Of a DNA stretch of 64,000 nt, positions 17,701 through 25,300 are shown in pieces. The position numbers and the translations under genes were made by a program. Source of the DNA: CAVYWD01 sp963772225 (GTDB lineage Bacteria; Myxococcota; Myxococcia; Myxococcales; UBA5297). The notes beneath the pieces are model-generated. The model had not been told where the DNA came from, did no database searches, and saw nothing but the letters and a program-made list of their open reading frames with translations. Positions within the stretch are counted from its first letter, which is position 1. Each line of letters starts with the position of its first letter. The stretch covers positions 1,054,001 to 1,118,000 of the forward strand of contig CAVYWD010000011.1 in assembly GCA_963772225.1 (NCBI GenBank), written 5' to 3'.

Positions 17701-20637
17701 CTGGTGCAGGACGCGTTCGGCAACCCCGTCCCGGGGATCGAGGTCGACTTCGCGGCGCCCGCCTCGGAGCCGACCGCGGCGCTGCAGGCGCCCTCGGCCA
17801 CCACGGACGCGAGCGGCCGGGCGACGGTGCCGGCGACCGCGGGCGCATCCGCCGGCGGCTACGCGGTGCACGCGACCGCCGCCGGCGTCTCCGGCTCGGC
17901 CTCGTTCGACTTGGAGAACCTCGCAGGGGCGCCCTCCCAGATCGAGATGCTCTCGGGCTCGGCGCAGGCGGCGCAGGTGACCACCGCCTTCACCTCGCCC
18001 CTGAGCGTCAAGGTCACCGACGCGGCGGGCAACCCGATCGCGGGCGCGACCGTGACCTTCTCCGCCCCCGCCTCCGGCGCGACCGCCTCGCTGTCGACCG
18101 CGACCGCGGTGACCGATGCCCAGGGCGTCGCCAGCGTCGACGCCACCGCCGGCTCGGTCGCCGGAGCTTACGAGGTGATCGCCTCGCTGCCGGGCGGGGC
18201 GGCGCCCGCGCGCTTCGAGCTCACCAATACTCCGGGTGCACCGGCGGCCCTCACGGCGGTGGCCAGCAGCACGCCGCAGAGCGCGCGGGTCGGCACCGCC
18301 TACCCGCAGCCGCTCGTCGTGAAGGTCGTCGACGCGCACGGCAACCCGGTCCCCGGCGCGTCCGTCGCCTTCGTTGCGCCCGCATCGGAGCCCCGCGCGT
18401 CCCTCACCGCGAGCCCACCCGCCACCGACAGCGCGGGTCTCGCCAGCGTGGTCGCAATCGCCTCCGACGTCGCCGGCAGCTTCATCGTCACCGCGAGCGT
18501 GAACGGCGTCGCCGCCCCGGCATCCTTCGCGCTCACGAACCTCGCCGGCGAGCCCTCCACCCTCGCGGTGGTGAGCGGCGGCGGACAGTCGGCGCTGGCC
18601 ACGACGGCCTTCGCCGAGCCCCTCGTCGTCCAGGTCCAGGATGCCTTCGGCAATCCCGCGACGGGAGTCTCGGTTCAGCTGACCCTGCCGACCTCTGGGC
18701 CGAGCGCCACCGCGGCCCAGGCAAGCCTCGTCACGGGCGCGGACGGGAGAGCCGCGTTCCAGCTCACCGCCGGCGATCGGCCCGGGACCTTCGAGCTCTC
18801 CATCGCGGCTGCCGGGGTGGCGGCGCCCGCAACGGCCTCGTTTACCGCCTCGCCCATCCCGACGACCACAACGCTCTCGGCCGAACCCTCGGCGCCATCC
18901 GCCGGCGCCCCGGTTGCGCTGACCGCGGTCGTCTCGAGCGCTGACGGGGCTCCACAGGGGACCGTGCGCTTCCTCTCCGACGACCAGCCGCTGGGGACGG
19001 CATCGCTGTCTTCGGGCGCGGCGATCCTCACTGTGTCGCTCCCCGAAGGGACGCATGCGCTCACGGCGATCTACGACGCGCAGGGAGCCTTCGGCGCGAG
19101 CAGCGGGTCGGCCAGCGTGACGGTGGCGCCCGAAGAGCGCTCCTTCACGCTGAGCGGCGGCGGCGGTTGCGGGGCCGCGGGGGCCGGGGGCGGCCCGAGC
19201 TCGCTCGCCGCCGTGGCGTTCGCGGCTCTCGCGCTCCGCCTCTCGGCGCGGCGCCGGCCCCGGGGCGGCGCGCTGCTCTTGGCGCTGGCGTGCGGCGCCG
19301 CCTTGGCGCGGCCCGGGCTTGCCCTTGCGCAAGCATCGCCCGGCGCCGCCGTGGACCTGTTCCGCCCGGCGGCGGCGGGCAGCGATTGGTTCGCGCTCGA
19401 CTCGCTCGACTTCCGGGGGCAGCTTCGACCGGCGGCGCAGCTCTCTCTCGACTACGCCCGAAACCCCCTCGTCATCTACGGCGCCGACGGCGGACAGGTC
19501 GCCGTTCCCTTGCGCCACCAGACCTGGCTCGACGTCGGCGGGAGCCTGACGCTGCTCGAGCGCATCCGCCTGTCGGCGGAAGTCCCGGTCGCGGTTTCCC
19601 AGGGGGGCGATTCGACCCTCATCAACGGCGCGCGGCTCGATCCCTCGTCGAGGGCGGGCCTGGGCGACCTCGCGGTCGCCGCCGACGTCCGCCTGCTCGG
19701 CGCCTACGGCGACCCGATCACGCTCGCCGTCGGGGCGTCGCTGCTCCTGCCCACAGGCTCCCAGCAAAACCTGCTCGGCAACGGGAAGGTCGGCGGCGAG
19801 CCCCACCTGCTCGCCGCGGGCGACGCGGGCCCCATTGCCTGGGCCGCGCGAGTCGGCATGGGCCTGCGCACCGGGCAGATTGCCGACGTGAGGTTCAACG
19901 ACGAGGTCCGCTTCGGCGCGAGCGCGGGCCTGCGCCTCGCCGACAGGAGGCTGCTCATCGGGCCGGAGGTGTACGGCGCCGCCGACACCGGCAGGTCCGG
20001 CGGTGAGAAGCGCGCCACCGCCTTGGAGGGCGACCTCGGCGGCCACTACGTCTGGGCCTCGGGGTGGCGCGCCGGGGTCGGCGCGGGCACCGGACTCAGG
20101 AAGTCCGCCGGCGTGCCGGATCTCCGCGTGCTCGTGTCGCTCGGCTGGGCGCCGCCCACCGAGTCTGCCGCGCCGCCCGATCGCGACGGCGACGGCGTCG
20201 CGGACGCGGAGGACCTCTGCCCCGACGTCCCGAACGGCGCCCACCCCGATCCCGACCGGCTGGGCTGCCCGGACCCAGATTCGGACGGCGACGGCGTCAC
20301 TGATCACGATGACCTGTGCCCCAACGTGCCCGCGGGGCCGCAGCCGGATCCCGCGAGGCGCGGCTGCCCGGGAGATTCGCGACGGGGACGGCGTCGTCGA
20401 CGCGGACGACCCATGCCCAGACGCGCCCGCGGGGGCGCACCCGGACCCGAAGCGGCCGGGGTGCCCGGACGGCGACCGCGACAAGGACGGCGTCCGCGAC
20501 TCGGCCGACCTGTGCCCGGACGCGCCTGCTGGGCTTCACCCCGATCCGGCGAGGCCGGGCTGCCCGCTGCCGGATCGCGACGGCGACGGCGTGCCCGACG
20601 CGGTGGACGCGTGCCCCGACCGGCCCGGCGCGCCTGA
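11794..20637 (+). CDS. Giant surface lipoprotein: DUF11-like, ~19 Big-1-like Ig repeats, MYXO-CTERM-like segment, outer-membrane domain (frameshifted near 20376)
   Basis: Starts at ATG 11794 with GGAG about 6 nt upstream. The lipobox ALLAAC ends a short signal peptide. A jelly-roll-like N-terminal domain (to about residue 280) and a DUF11/CARDB-like domain precede about 19 Ig-like repeats of the invasin Big-1 type (motifs FAQSLVALVTDTYGNPVSGA, ASVTATAN). A final Ig domain precedes SGGGGCGAAGAGGG, a hydrophobic stretch and ARRRPR, which is a MYXO-CTERM-like sorting tail. The frame then continues through a second signal-peptide-like stretch (ALLLALACGAALA) into a beta-barrel-like region and thrombospondin type 3 repeats (DRDGDGV, CPD). 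After GCPGD the frame is lost. The OmpA end continues in the next frame from 20378, so about 87 codons here (20378-20637) are out-of-frame. Probable surface adhesin or scaffold. Confidence 0.8.
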   Translation: MSLRLRSGRRLLLACALLAACSGREKAKPEIASADFPLFVNGGFEADTIGLPPSSWTIQSYLNNNNTPLGTAYPGYDLGLLAVPPQSIADLNLSTGGTADTYVVGAATSESQPDPDLGAGASLRYPKFGLRSAVVNTGTTGKNQNVNSMKQTMTVGAGDVDSADGQVHLRFVAAAVLQNPSHYDWEQPYFFIQLSNVTTGAVLYTNFNFAGQSGVPWKSVGTGQNTIQYTDWQLIDIAPGSKVSMGDQVQLIVFAAGCSRGGHWGRVYVDAFGPSIPGLFVSGVGPQSAFNNTNIAYTISYKNGGASSAASTQVVFNTPPNTTFQSVSPSTGCTAPAVGGTGAVTCTLGALGAGASGSLAVTVHINAGTEGLVTAGNYWIQATGVSPLLGAKIDTVVTGVPASIDVVSGSPQTATANAAFGVPLVAVVKDAAGYVVPNVAVTFAAPGSGASAVLSSASATTDMSGQASVTATANTVAGGAYAVTATAAGVSASASFSLTNSPGAPATVAVSGGGGQSAAVGATFAQPLTAVVTDAWGNPIPGVTVSFSAPGSGASAQVAATATTNASGLASTSATANHTSGAYQVTASVSGVGTPAAFALTNTAGAPASISAAGGASQSATVGTAFAQSLVALVTDTYGNPVSGATVSFAAPGSGASAQVAATATTDSQGRASVTATANHTAGGPYSVSASVSGAASPASFSLTNIAGSAASISAAGGASQSATVGTAFAQSLVALVTDTYGNPVSGATVSFAAPGSGASAQVAATATTDSQGHASVTATANHTAGGPYSVSASVSGASTPASFSLTNTAGSAASISAAGGASQSAVVGATFAQSLVVLVTDTYGNPVSGATVSFTAPGSGASAQVSATATTDSSGHASVTATANHTAGGPYSVSASVSGASTPASFSLTNTAGSAASISAVGGASQSATVGTTFAQSLVALVTDTYGNPVSGATVSFTAPGSGASAQVSATATTDSSGHASVTATANHTAGGPYSVTASVTGASTPASFSLTNTHGAPASISAAGGASQSATVGTTFAQSLVALVADTYGNPVSGATVSFTAPGSGASAQVAATATTDSQGHASITATANHTAGGPYSVTASVSGASTPASFSLTNTAGSAASISAAGGASQSATVGTSFAQSLVALVTDTYGNPVSGASVSFAAPGSGASAQVAATATTDSQGHASVTATANHTAGGPYSVTASVSGASTPASFSLTNTAGSAASISAVGGASQSAVVGATFAQSLVALVADTYGNPVSGASVSFTAPGSGASAQVAATATTDSQGHASVTATANHTAGGPYPVTASVSGASTPASFSLTNTHGAPASISAAGGASQSAVVGATFAQSLVALVTDTYGNPVSGASVSFTAPSSGASAQVAATATTDSQGHASVTATANHTAGGPYSVTASVSGASTPASFSLTNTHGAPASISAAGGASQSATVGTAFAQPLVVQVADAYGNPVPGATVSFAAPGSGASAQVSATATTDSQGHASVTATANHTAGGPYSVTASVTGASTPASFSLTNTAGSAASISAVGGASQSATVGTAFAQSLVALVTDTYGNPVSGASVTFTAPSSGASAQMAATPTTDSSGRATVTATANGVAGGPYTVDASVAGAAAAHFSLTNTAGSPASIRVADGDGQKTTVATAFAKALIAVVVDARGNPVAGAPVAFAAPSSGASAALSSLAQVSDASGQVQISAAANTASGAYPVTASLGGSAAPASFSLENLPGAAASLAVVSGGAQTTAVNTAFSAPLVAVALDLYGNPVPGAHVTWAGPSSGAGAAPSDADTTTGADGRASVTATANGTAGVYPFTARLPGGQQADFVLTNAAGPEVTVVAESGTPQTAAVGAAFAAPLVVLCTSGGAPLANATVTFQVPPGGASAGLSALAASTDATGHAQVTATAGRTAGAYAVTASVAGARQSAAFALTNAPGSPATIAASPSSTPQSAQVGAPFASPLAALVQDAFGNPVPGIEVDFAAPASEPTAALQAPSATTDASGRATVPATAGASAGGYAVHATAAGVSGSASFDLENLAGAPSQIEMLSGSAQAAQVTTAFTSPLSVKVTDAAGNPIAGATVTFSAPASGATASLSTATAVTDAQGVASVDATAGSVAGAYEVIASLPGGAAPARFELTNTPGAPAALTAVASSTPQSARVGTAYPQPLVVKVVDAHGNPVPGASVAFVAPASEPRASLTASPPATDSAGLASVVAIASDVAGSFIVTASVNGVAAPASFALTNLAGEPSTLAVVSGGGQSALATTAFAEPLVVQVQDAFGNPATGVSVQLTLPTSGPSATAAQASLVTGADGRAAFQLTAGDRPGTFELSIAAAGVAAPATASFTASPIPTTTTLSAEPSAPSAGAPVALTAVVSSADGAPQGTVRFLSDDQPLGTASLSSGAAILTVSLPEGTHALTAIYDAQGAFGASSGSASVTVAPEERSFTLSGGGGCGAAGAGGGPSSLAAVAFAALALRLSARRRPRGGALLLALACGAALARPGLALAQASPGAAVDLFRPAAAGSDWFALDSLDFRGQLRPAAQLSLDYARNPLVIYGADGGQVAVPLRHQTWLDVGGSLTLLERIRLSAEVPVAVSQGGDSTLINGARLDPSSRAGLGDLAVAADVRLLGAYGDPITLAVGASLLLPTGSQQNLLGNGKVGGEPHLLAAGDAGPIAWAARVGMGLRTGQIADVRFNDEVRFGASAGLRLADRRLLIGPEVYGAADTGRSGGEKRATALEGDLGGHYVWASGWRAGVGAGTGLRKSAGVPDLRVLVSLGWAPPTESAAPPDRDGDGVADAEDLCPDVPNGAHPDPDRLGCPDPDSDGDGVTDHDDLCPNVPAGPQPDPARRGCPGDSRRGRRRRRGRPMPRRARGGAPGPEAAGVPGRRPRQGRRPRLGRPVPGRACWASPRSGEAGLPAAGSRRRRRARRGGRVPRPARRA
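13615..16704 (+). repeat. Ten in-phase 309-bp coding repeats (Ig domains 3-12)
   Basis: ATCTCCGCGG recurs at 13621, 13930, 14239, 14548, 14857, 15166, 15475, 15784, 16093 and 16402, exactly every 309 bp (103 residues). The units are nearly identical at DNA level. The seven repeats after them and the two before them are much more diverged, so the middle block has been amplified or homogenised by recombination. Confidence 0.95.
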
Positions 20638-21049
20638 CCTGAATCCCAAGAAGAACGGGTGCCCGAGCCTCGCCAAGGTGGAGCGCGGGCAGATCGTGAT
20701 TCTGCAGCAGGTGAACTTCGCCACCGCCAAGGACGTGATCCTCCCCTCCAGCCGGCCGGTGCTCGAGGCGGTGGCGCGAATCCTCGAGGCCTCGAAGGAG
20801 ATTCGGCACTTGTCGATCCAGGGGCACACCGACTCGATCGGCAAGCCCGAGGCGAACCGCAACCTCTCCGAAAACCGGGCGAAGAGCGTGAAGGCCTGGC
20901 TCGTCAAGCACGGCATCGCGGCCGACCGCCTCGAGTCGCACGGCTTCGGCCAGACCCGGCCCATCGCGGTGAACCTCACCGATCGGGGCCGCGCCGCGAA
21001 CCGGCGGGTGGAGTTCCACATCCTCGAGCAGGCGGCGGCGGACCCGTGA
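20378..21049 (+). CDS. C-terminal TSP3-OmpA part of the giant protein, in the shifted frame
   Basis: In the frame beginning at 20378 the thrombospondin type 3 repeats resume (RDGDGVVDADDPCPDAPAG, DRDKDGVRDSADLCPDAP, DRDGDGVPDAVDACPDRP). An OmpA-like peptidoglycan-binding domain follows: VNFATAKDVILPSSRPVLE, SIQGHTDSIGKPEANRNLSE and RLESHGFGQTRPI. Deleting one T at 20376/20377 (GATTCGC to GATCGC) joins both frames into a continuous repeat array with no lost residues. That argues for a single-base insertion or assembly error. There is no independent start, so this is not a separate gene. Confidence 0.85.
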   Translation, partial: RDGDGVVDADDPCPDAPAGAHPDPKRPGCPDGDRDKDGVRDSADLCPDAPAGLHPDPARPGCPLPDRDGDGVPDAVDACPDRPGAPDLNPKKNGCPSLAKVERGQIVILQQVNFATAKDVILPSSRPVLEAVARILEASKEIRHLSIQGHTDSIGKPEANRNLSENRAKSVKAWLVKHGIAADRLESHGFGQTRPIAVNLTDRGRAANRRVEFHILEQAAADP

Positions 21050-21298
21050 CGAGAGCGGCGGGTCGGCGCTCCCGGGGCCTGCACGGCTCCAGGGAGCGCC
21101 GCCGAGCGCTCGGCCTCCAGCGGTTCCCTCATCAAAGGAAAACGGAACTTTCAGAAAAGCACTTCGCGCGATGCTGCCGAACGGCTGCGGTGGCGTCGCG
21201 TCGAGCTAGACCGTGCGCCAATCCGGCTTCCCTTCGAGCAGGGAAGATTCGCATTCCCGGTCAAGACGCCGCGCGGAGGCCCGACTAGAGTCGCGCGC

Positions 21299-21667
21299 AT
21301 GGCTTCCCCCCGCGCGGCCACCGAGCAAGACCACAAGGAGCGCATCTTGAGGGTGCTGGTGCACCTTCAAGATCACCTCGACGAGGCGCTGGACGTCGAG
21401 GCGTTGGCGGAGGTCTCGCACCTCTCGCCGTTTCACTTCCACCGCGTGTTTCGCGCGCTGGTCGGCGAGACCGCCATGGACCACGTGCGGCGCCTGCGGC
21501 TCGAGCGCGCGGCGCGACAGCTCAAGTTCACGGAAGATCCGGTGGTGCAGGTGGCCTTCGCCGCCGGGTACGAAGCCCACGAGGCGTTCACCCGTGCCTT
21601 CGCGGCGCGCTTCGGAGTCCCGCCGTCCGAGTATCGAAAGCAGCGCCGCGGCTCGGCGGCCGATTGA
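21299..21667 (+). CDS. AraC-family DNA-binding domain (5' half of a split AraC/GyrI-like regulator)
   Basis: 122 residues. Two helix-turn-helix motifs of the AraC type: LAEVSHLSPFHFHRVFRALV and VVQVAFAAGYEAHEAFTRAF, ending FGVPPSEYRK as usual. An in-frame TGA (21665-21667) ends it. The same frame stays open through a linker into the GyrI-like effector domain, which is normally fused to such an HTH. Either this is a nonsense mutation or base error, or the two halves are made separately. Probably a small-molecule-responsive activator. Confidence 0.85.
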   Translation: MASPRAATEQDHKERILRVLVHLQDHLDEALDVEALAEVSHLSPFHFHRVFRALVGETAMDHVRRLRLERAARQLKFTEDPVVQVAFAAGYEAHEAFTRAFAARFGVPPSEYRKQRRGSAAD

Positions 21668-21739
21668 GTCGAGGGCCCGGGCGCGGCCTGGCTCCCGAGC
21701 CGCCCGCGGGAGCCCTCGAGCCCCGTCGAGATCCGGCCG

Positions 21740-22201
21740 ATGCCCTCCACCCGCGTCGCCTTCGCGCGGCACGTCGGGCCCTTTGCCGCCGTGGGCCAGG
21801 CCTGGACGAGCCTCTACGCCTTCGCGCGGGAGCGGAGCCTCTCGCCGCTCGACGCCTTCGGGCTCTGCCACGATGACCCGGAGATCACCCAGCCCGACCG
21901 TTTCCGCTACGACGCCTGCCTCCCAGTCGGGCCCGAGATCGCCGCGGAGGACTCCATCGGCATCCAGGTCGTTCCCTTGGGGAGCTCCGCGGTCGCGCTC
22001 CACTGCGGGCCGTACGAGGCGCTCGGCGAGACCTACGGCTACCTGCTGGCGAACTGGGCGCCGCGGACGGGCCGTTCCATCTCTCAGGGGCCGTCGATCG
22101 AGCGCTACCTGAACGACCCGCGGTGCACGCGCCCCAAAGATCTTCGAACCGAAGTCTGGCTCCGCCTGGAAGAGGCGGAAGAAAGTGAAGAGACGCCATG
22201 A
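21740..22201 (+). CDS. GyrI-like/AraC effector-binding domain (3' half of split regulator)
   Basis: 153 residues from ATG 21740, in the same frame as the AraC domain, 24 codons after its TGA. TRVAFARHVGPFAAVGQAW is the standard opening of GyrI-like small-molecule binding domains, and ALHCGPYEALGETYGYLL the second half-repeat. The preceding in-frame linker PSSPVEIRPMP matches the usual join between HTH and effector domain. The stop overlaps the hydrolase start (ATGA at 22198), so the regulator and hydrolase form one transcription unit. Confidence 0.8.
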   Translation: MPSTRVAFARHVGPFAAVGQAWTSLYAFARERSLSPLDAFGLCHDDPEITQPDRFRYDACLPVGPEIAAEDSIGIQVVPLGSSAVALHCGPYEALGETYGYLLANWAPRTGRSISQGPSIERYLNDPRCTRPKDLRTEVWLRLEEAEESEETP

Positions 22202-23292
22202 GCTCCCAGTGGACCCTCCTCGGAGCCTCGGCGATAGCGGCGCTGCTCATCCTCGCCGCCGCCGCGCGCCGCTTCCTGCGCGCGCCCCTGTACAGGCCCG
22301 GGATGGTGAAATCGGGCACCAATCCGGCCACGTCGCTCGAGCCGCCGCGCCAGAGCGGCGATCCGAGCTCGTGGACCGTGGAGGACGGCGTCCGCCTCTT
22401 CCACCAGGCGAAGGGCTCCGGGCCGCGCGTGCTGGTCATCCACGGCGGCCCGGGGATCCCGATCCGCGCGCCCTGGGACGCGCTCGCGCCCCTCGAAGCG
22501 AGCTTCACTTTCGAGCTCTACGACCAGCGCGGCTGCGGCCGGTCGACGCGGCCGGTGGCGAAGATGGAGCCCGGGTTCTCCGGGATGAAGAAGCTCGAGC
22601 GGTCTCTCGGACTGGGCGTGCAGGTCGCCGACATCGAGCGGATCCGCCGCATCCTGGGCGAGGAGCAACTGACGATCGTCGGGCACTCGTTCGGCGCCTT
22701 CCTGGCTTCGCTCTACGCCGCCGAGTTTCCGGAGCGGGTGCGCGCGCTGGCGCTCGTCGCGCCCGCGGCGGCGCTGAAGCTCCCCGCCGAGGGCGGCGGG
22801 CTCTTCGGGACCGTGCGGACGCTGCTCCCCGAGAGCCGCAGGCCCGACTTCGACCGGTACCTGGCGCGCCTCTTCGACTTCCGCCATCTCGCCTCGCGCA
22901 CCGACGCCGAGCTCTCGCAGCTCAACACCGAGCTCATCCCCTTCTACCGCGAGGCGCTCCAGGCGCACGGGCTCCCTGGGCCGCAGGGGACGGGCACTCC
23001 GCCGCCGGGGTGGGTGGGCGGCTTCATGGTCCACGCGATGTACCTGAGCATGGGGCGGGAGCACGACTACCGGCCCGCGCTCACCAAGGTCACCGCGCCC
23101 GCGCTCGTCCTCCACGGCGGGCGCGACCTCCAGTCCGAAGCCGAGTCCATGAGCTACGCCGAGGCCATCCCGAATGCGCGGTTTCGGGTGATTGCGCAGG
23201 CCGGCCACTTCATCTTCGACGACGCGCCCGAGGAGTTCGCCGCGGCGGTGGGCGAGCTTCTCCGGAGCGCCGGCGACGCAGCCTCGCGCTGA
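22198..23292 (+). CDS. Membrane-anchored S33-family alpha/beta hydrolase (prolyl aminopeptidase-like)
   Basis: 364 residues. An N-terminal hydrophobic helix (about 7-25) should anchor it. The catalytic domain has VIHGGPGIP, the oxyanion loop of proline iminopeptidases, then DQRGCGRST, the nucleophile GHSFGAF, Asp in LHGGRDLQSE and His in QAGHFIF. These are the S33 hallmarks. The substrate could be a peptide or an ester. Coupled to the AraC/GyrI-like gene by a 4-bp overlap, so likely the regulator's target or partner. Confidence 0.85.
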   Translation: MSSQWTLLGASAIAALLILAAAARRFLRAPLYRPGMVKSGTNPATSLEPPRQSGDPSSWTVEDGVRLFHQAKGSGPRVLVIHGGPGIPIRAPWDALAPLEASFTFELYDQRGCGRSTRPVAKMEPGFSGMKKLERSLGLGVQVADIERIRRILGEEQLTIVGHSFGAFLASLYAAEFPERVRALALVAPAAALKLPAEGGGLFGTVRTLLPESRRPDFDRYLARLFDFRHLASRTDAELSQLNTELIPFYREALQAHGLPGPQGTGTPPPGWVGGFMVHAMYLSMGREHDYRPALTKVTAPALVLHGGRDLQSEAESMSYAEAIPNARFRVIAQAGHFIFDDAPEEFAAAVGELLRSAGDAASR

Positions 23293-23348
23293 GGCGCGGC
23301 GGACGTCCGGATAGACTCGGCCATGAGCCCGACGCGAGCGATGCGTCG

Positions 23349-23923
23349 GTGAGCCAAGCATCCCTCAGGGGCCCATGGCGACGATGCTCGACCGAGGAGC
23401 GGCGCCTCGCCGGAGCGGCCAGCGCCACGCGCCCGCCCCTCTTCTCGCCCGACGGCCAAAGGGTCGCCGTGGCGCTCAAGGGCGCGGCGCTGCTGTTCGA
23501 CGCCGCCAGGGGAGTCCTGGTCGGTCGTTGCGACACCGGGCAGGGCGTGCACATGTCCTTTGTGCGCCTACGTGGCTCCTGCTGTGGCCCGCCGAACAGG
23601 AGCCGGAGGACCCGACGCTCTGGCTGGTCGACGCGCGATCGGTGGAGCTCGTCGCGCGGCTGAAGGTGGCCACGAACGGGTCCCGCCATCGGGACTGCCC
23701 CCTCGCGTTCGGAGGGCGCGTCGTGGTCGCCTCGCCCCAGCAAGCGCCTTGGGTCTTCGACCTCGAGGACGGAGCGCTCGTGGGCCGACTGCAGCTCGGA
23801 GGAGAATTCGAGCTCCGGACGCTCGCGGTCAGCGCCCGGGGCGAGCTGCTCGCCCTGACTGAGGACGGCACGGCGCGCGTCTCGTCGCCGCCGGTCGGGG
23901 GAGCGCGGCCGAAGAATCGGTGA
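23349..23923 (+). pseudogene. Broken beta-propeller-like protein (frameshift near 23560)
   Basis: From GTG 23349 the frame reads PPLFSPDGQRVAVALKGAAL and LFDAARGVLVGRC, propeller-type blades. At about 23560-23575 the sense continues in another frame as LWPAEQEPEDPTLWLVDARS, WVFDLEDGALVGRLQL and LAVSARGELLALTEDG, ending at 23923. The total length leaves remainder 2 on division by 3, so a base is missing or two are extra. It is short for a full propeller. Function unknown. Confidence 0.65.
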
Positions 23924-23978
23924 GGAGCGGCCAGGCGGTGGGCTGGAGTCGGCGGGGCGGCTGCCGTACCCTTCCCGC

Positions 23979-24227
23979 GTGAGCCTGATCGAACAAGACA
24001 CCGACCCCCGGCAACTCGCCGAGTACTATCGGCTGCTGCGCAATCTCACGCCCGCGCAGCGGATGAAGGCCGTGAACGCAGCCACGCGGCGCATGCGCGC
24101 CATGGCCGAAGCTGGAATTCACCTTCGGGAGCCCGGCGCGACCGACCGTCGCGTTCGAGCGGAGCTGGTGCGCCTTCTCTATGGGGACCAGGCCGTCGAG
24201 AGGCTCGCCGGCCATCTCTTCCCATGA
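23979..24227 (+). CDS. Small helical protein paired with a nucleotidyltransferase
   Basis: 82 residues from GTG 23979. Mostly charged helices, with RQLAEYYRLLRNLTPAQRM and RRVRAELVRLLYGDQAVERL. No family recognised with certainty. Its stop overlaps the ATG of the next gene (24224) by 4 bp. Two-gene units of a small helical protein and a nucleotidyltransferase-fold protein are often toxin-antitoxin-like, which is the only functional hint. Regulation is presumably shared. Confidence 0.7.
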   Translation: MSLIEQDTDPRQLAEYYRLLRNLTPAQRMKAVNAATRRMRAMAEAGIHLREPGATDRRVRAELVRLLYGDQAVERLAGHLFP

Positions 24228-24808
24228 CGGGAACGAGCTCCCCCGATATCGAGGACGTCGCCCTCAGAGTCGCTCGGGCTTTCGACAAGCTGGGACTCCG
24301 CTATCTGGTTGGGGGGAGTGTCGCGAGCTCGCTCTTAGGGGAGCCCAGAGCGACGAACGACGTCGATTTCCTGGTCGAGCTCCCAGAGCGACGAGTGCCC
24401 GAGCTCGCGCGAGAGCTCGGCGACGACTTCTCCGTGGACGAGGATGCCCTACGCGAAGCCGTCCGCCTGGGCCGGTCGTGGAACGTCTTCTACTTGCCGC
24501 TCGTGACGAAGATAGACCTGTTCATGAAGACCGAGGACCCGTTCGACGAATCGGAGCTGGGCCGACGCTGCTTCGTGCCGCTCGGCTCGGAGGGAGCCGG
24601 GCTCTTCGTCGCGAGCGCGGAGGACGTCATTCTGCGCAAGCTCGCCTGGTATCGTGCCGGCGGCGAGGTGTCCGACTCGCAGTGGAGAGACGTGCTTGGG
24701 GTACTGGCCATATCCGGTGCGCGAATCGATTGGCCGTACCTTCAGCATTGGGCAGCCCACCTCGGGGTCGCGGACCTGCTTCAGCGGCTCGCGCCCTCTC
24801 CGGCGTGA
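24224..24808 (+). CDS. Nucleotidyltransferase-fold protein (AbiEii/DUF6036-like)
   Basis: 194 residues. The motif GGSVASSLLGEPRATNDVDF is the GS-x(10-15)-D-x-D signature of the pol-beta-like nucleotidyltransferase superfamily. It is followed by KIDLFMKT, the likely third Asp, and ASAEDVILRKLAWYRAGGE, typical of AbiEii/MNT-type proteins. All three acidic positions are present, so it may be active. With the 82-residue partner it resembles a MNT/HEPN- or AbiE-like module, but the partner lacks a recognisable HEPN motif. Confidence 0.8.
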   Translation: MTGTSSPDIEDVALRVARAFDKLGLRYLVGGSVASSLLGEPRATNDVDFLVELPERRVPELARELGDDFSVDEDALREAVRLGRSWNVFYLPLVTKIDLFMKTEDPFDESELGRRCFVPLGSEGAGLFVASAEDVILRKLAWYRAGGEVSDSQWRDVLGVLAISGARIDWPYLQHWAAHLGVADLLQRLAPSPA

Positions 24809-24818
24809 CCTGCCGTGC

Positions 24819-25205
24819 TCAGTGGTGGTTGCAGCCCCCGCCGTCGTGCCCCGAGCACCTCGCGTCGCCCTTCGCGAGCGAGCCCTCGGCCAGCGCGCGG
24901 AGCGCCTGCCCGGCATTGCCAAAGATGCCGCCGATCACCTCGATGCCCAGAGCCGAAAGCCCGCGAGCGGCTCCGCCTCCGAGCCCTCCCACCACGATGG
25001 CCTGAGCCCCGAGTCGCTGGATGAATTCCGGCATGCTGCAGCCTTCGCCGTGGCCCGGCGAAGGCACGACCTTCGTGGAGACGACCTGCGAACCTTCGAT
25101 GACAGCGACCACGAAATAGGGCGTGTGCCCGAAGTGACCGCTCACATTTCCGCCGAGCCCTTCCGGGCCTTCACACGCGACGGCTATCTGTTTGCTCTCC
25201 GACAT
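24819..25205 (-). CDS. Dinitrogenase iron-molybdenum cofactor (NifX/NifB-type) domain protein
   Basis: 128 residues from ATG 25205, preceded by AGGAGGAG. IAVACEGPEGLGGNVSGHFG and YFVVAVIEG are the usual N-terminal signature of the NifX/NafY/MTH1175 ribonuclease-H-like fold. AIVVGGLGGGAARGLSALGI and GIEVIGG close the domain. The tail is Gly/Cys/His-rich (CSGHDGGGCNHH), suggesting metal binding. Stand-alone forms are common outside nitrogen fixers and are linked to iron-sulfur or molybdenum metabolism. No nif genes are nearby. Confidence 0.9.
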   Translation of the reverse strand: MSESKQIAVACEGPEGLGGNVSGHFGHTPYFVVAVIEGSQVVSTKVVPSPGHGEGCSMPEFIQRLGAQAIVVGGLGGGAARGLSALGIEVIGGIFGNAGQALRALAEGSLAKGDARCSGHDGGGCNHH

Positions 25206-25300
25206 GGCTCCTCCTCGAAGTGCGACAGGCGCCGAGCTCTCGCGCGGCGAGGGTGGGAGCCGAACGACATAAGACGGGTTCACCCGATGGACATCCGCGG

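Noticed and set aside
20376..21049. OmpA part as an independent gene
   Set aside because: It has no start or ribosome-binding site, and removing one T joins it exactly to the repeat array upstream.
24819..25205. Nitrogen-fixation locus
   Set aside because: Only a stand-alone NifX-type domain is present; no other nif genes are in the window.
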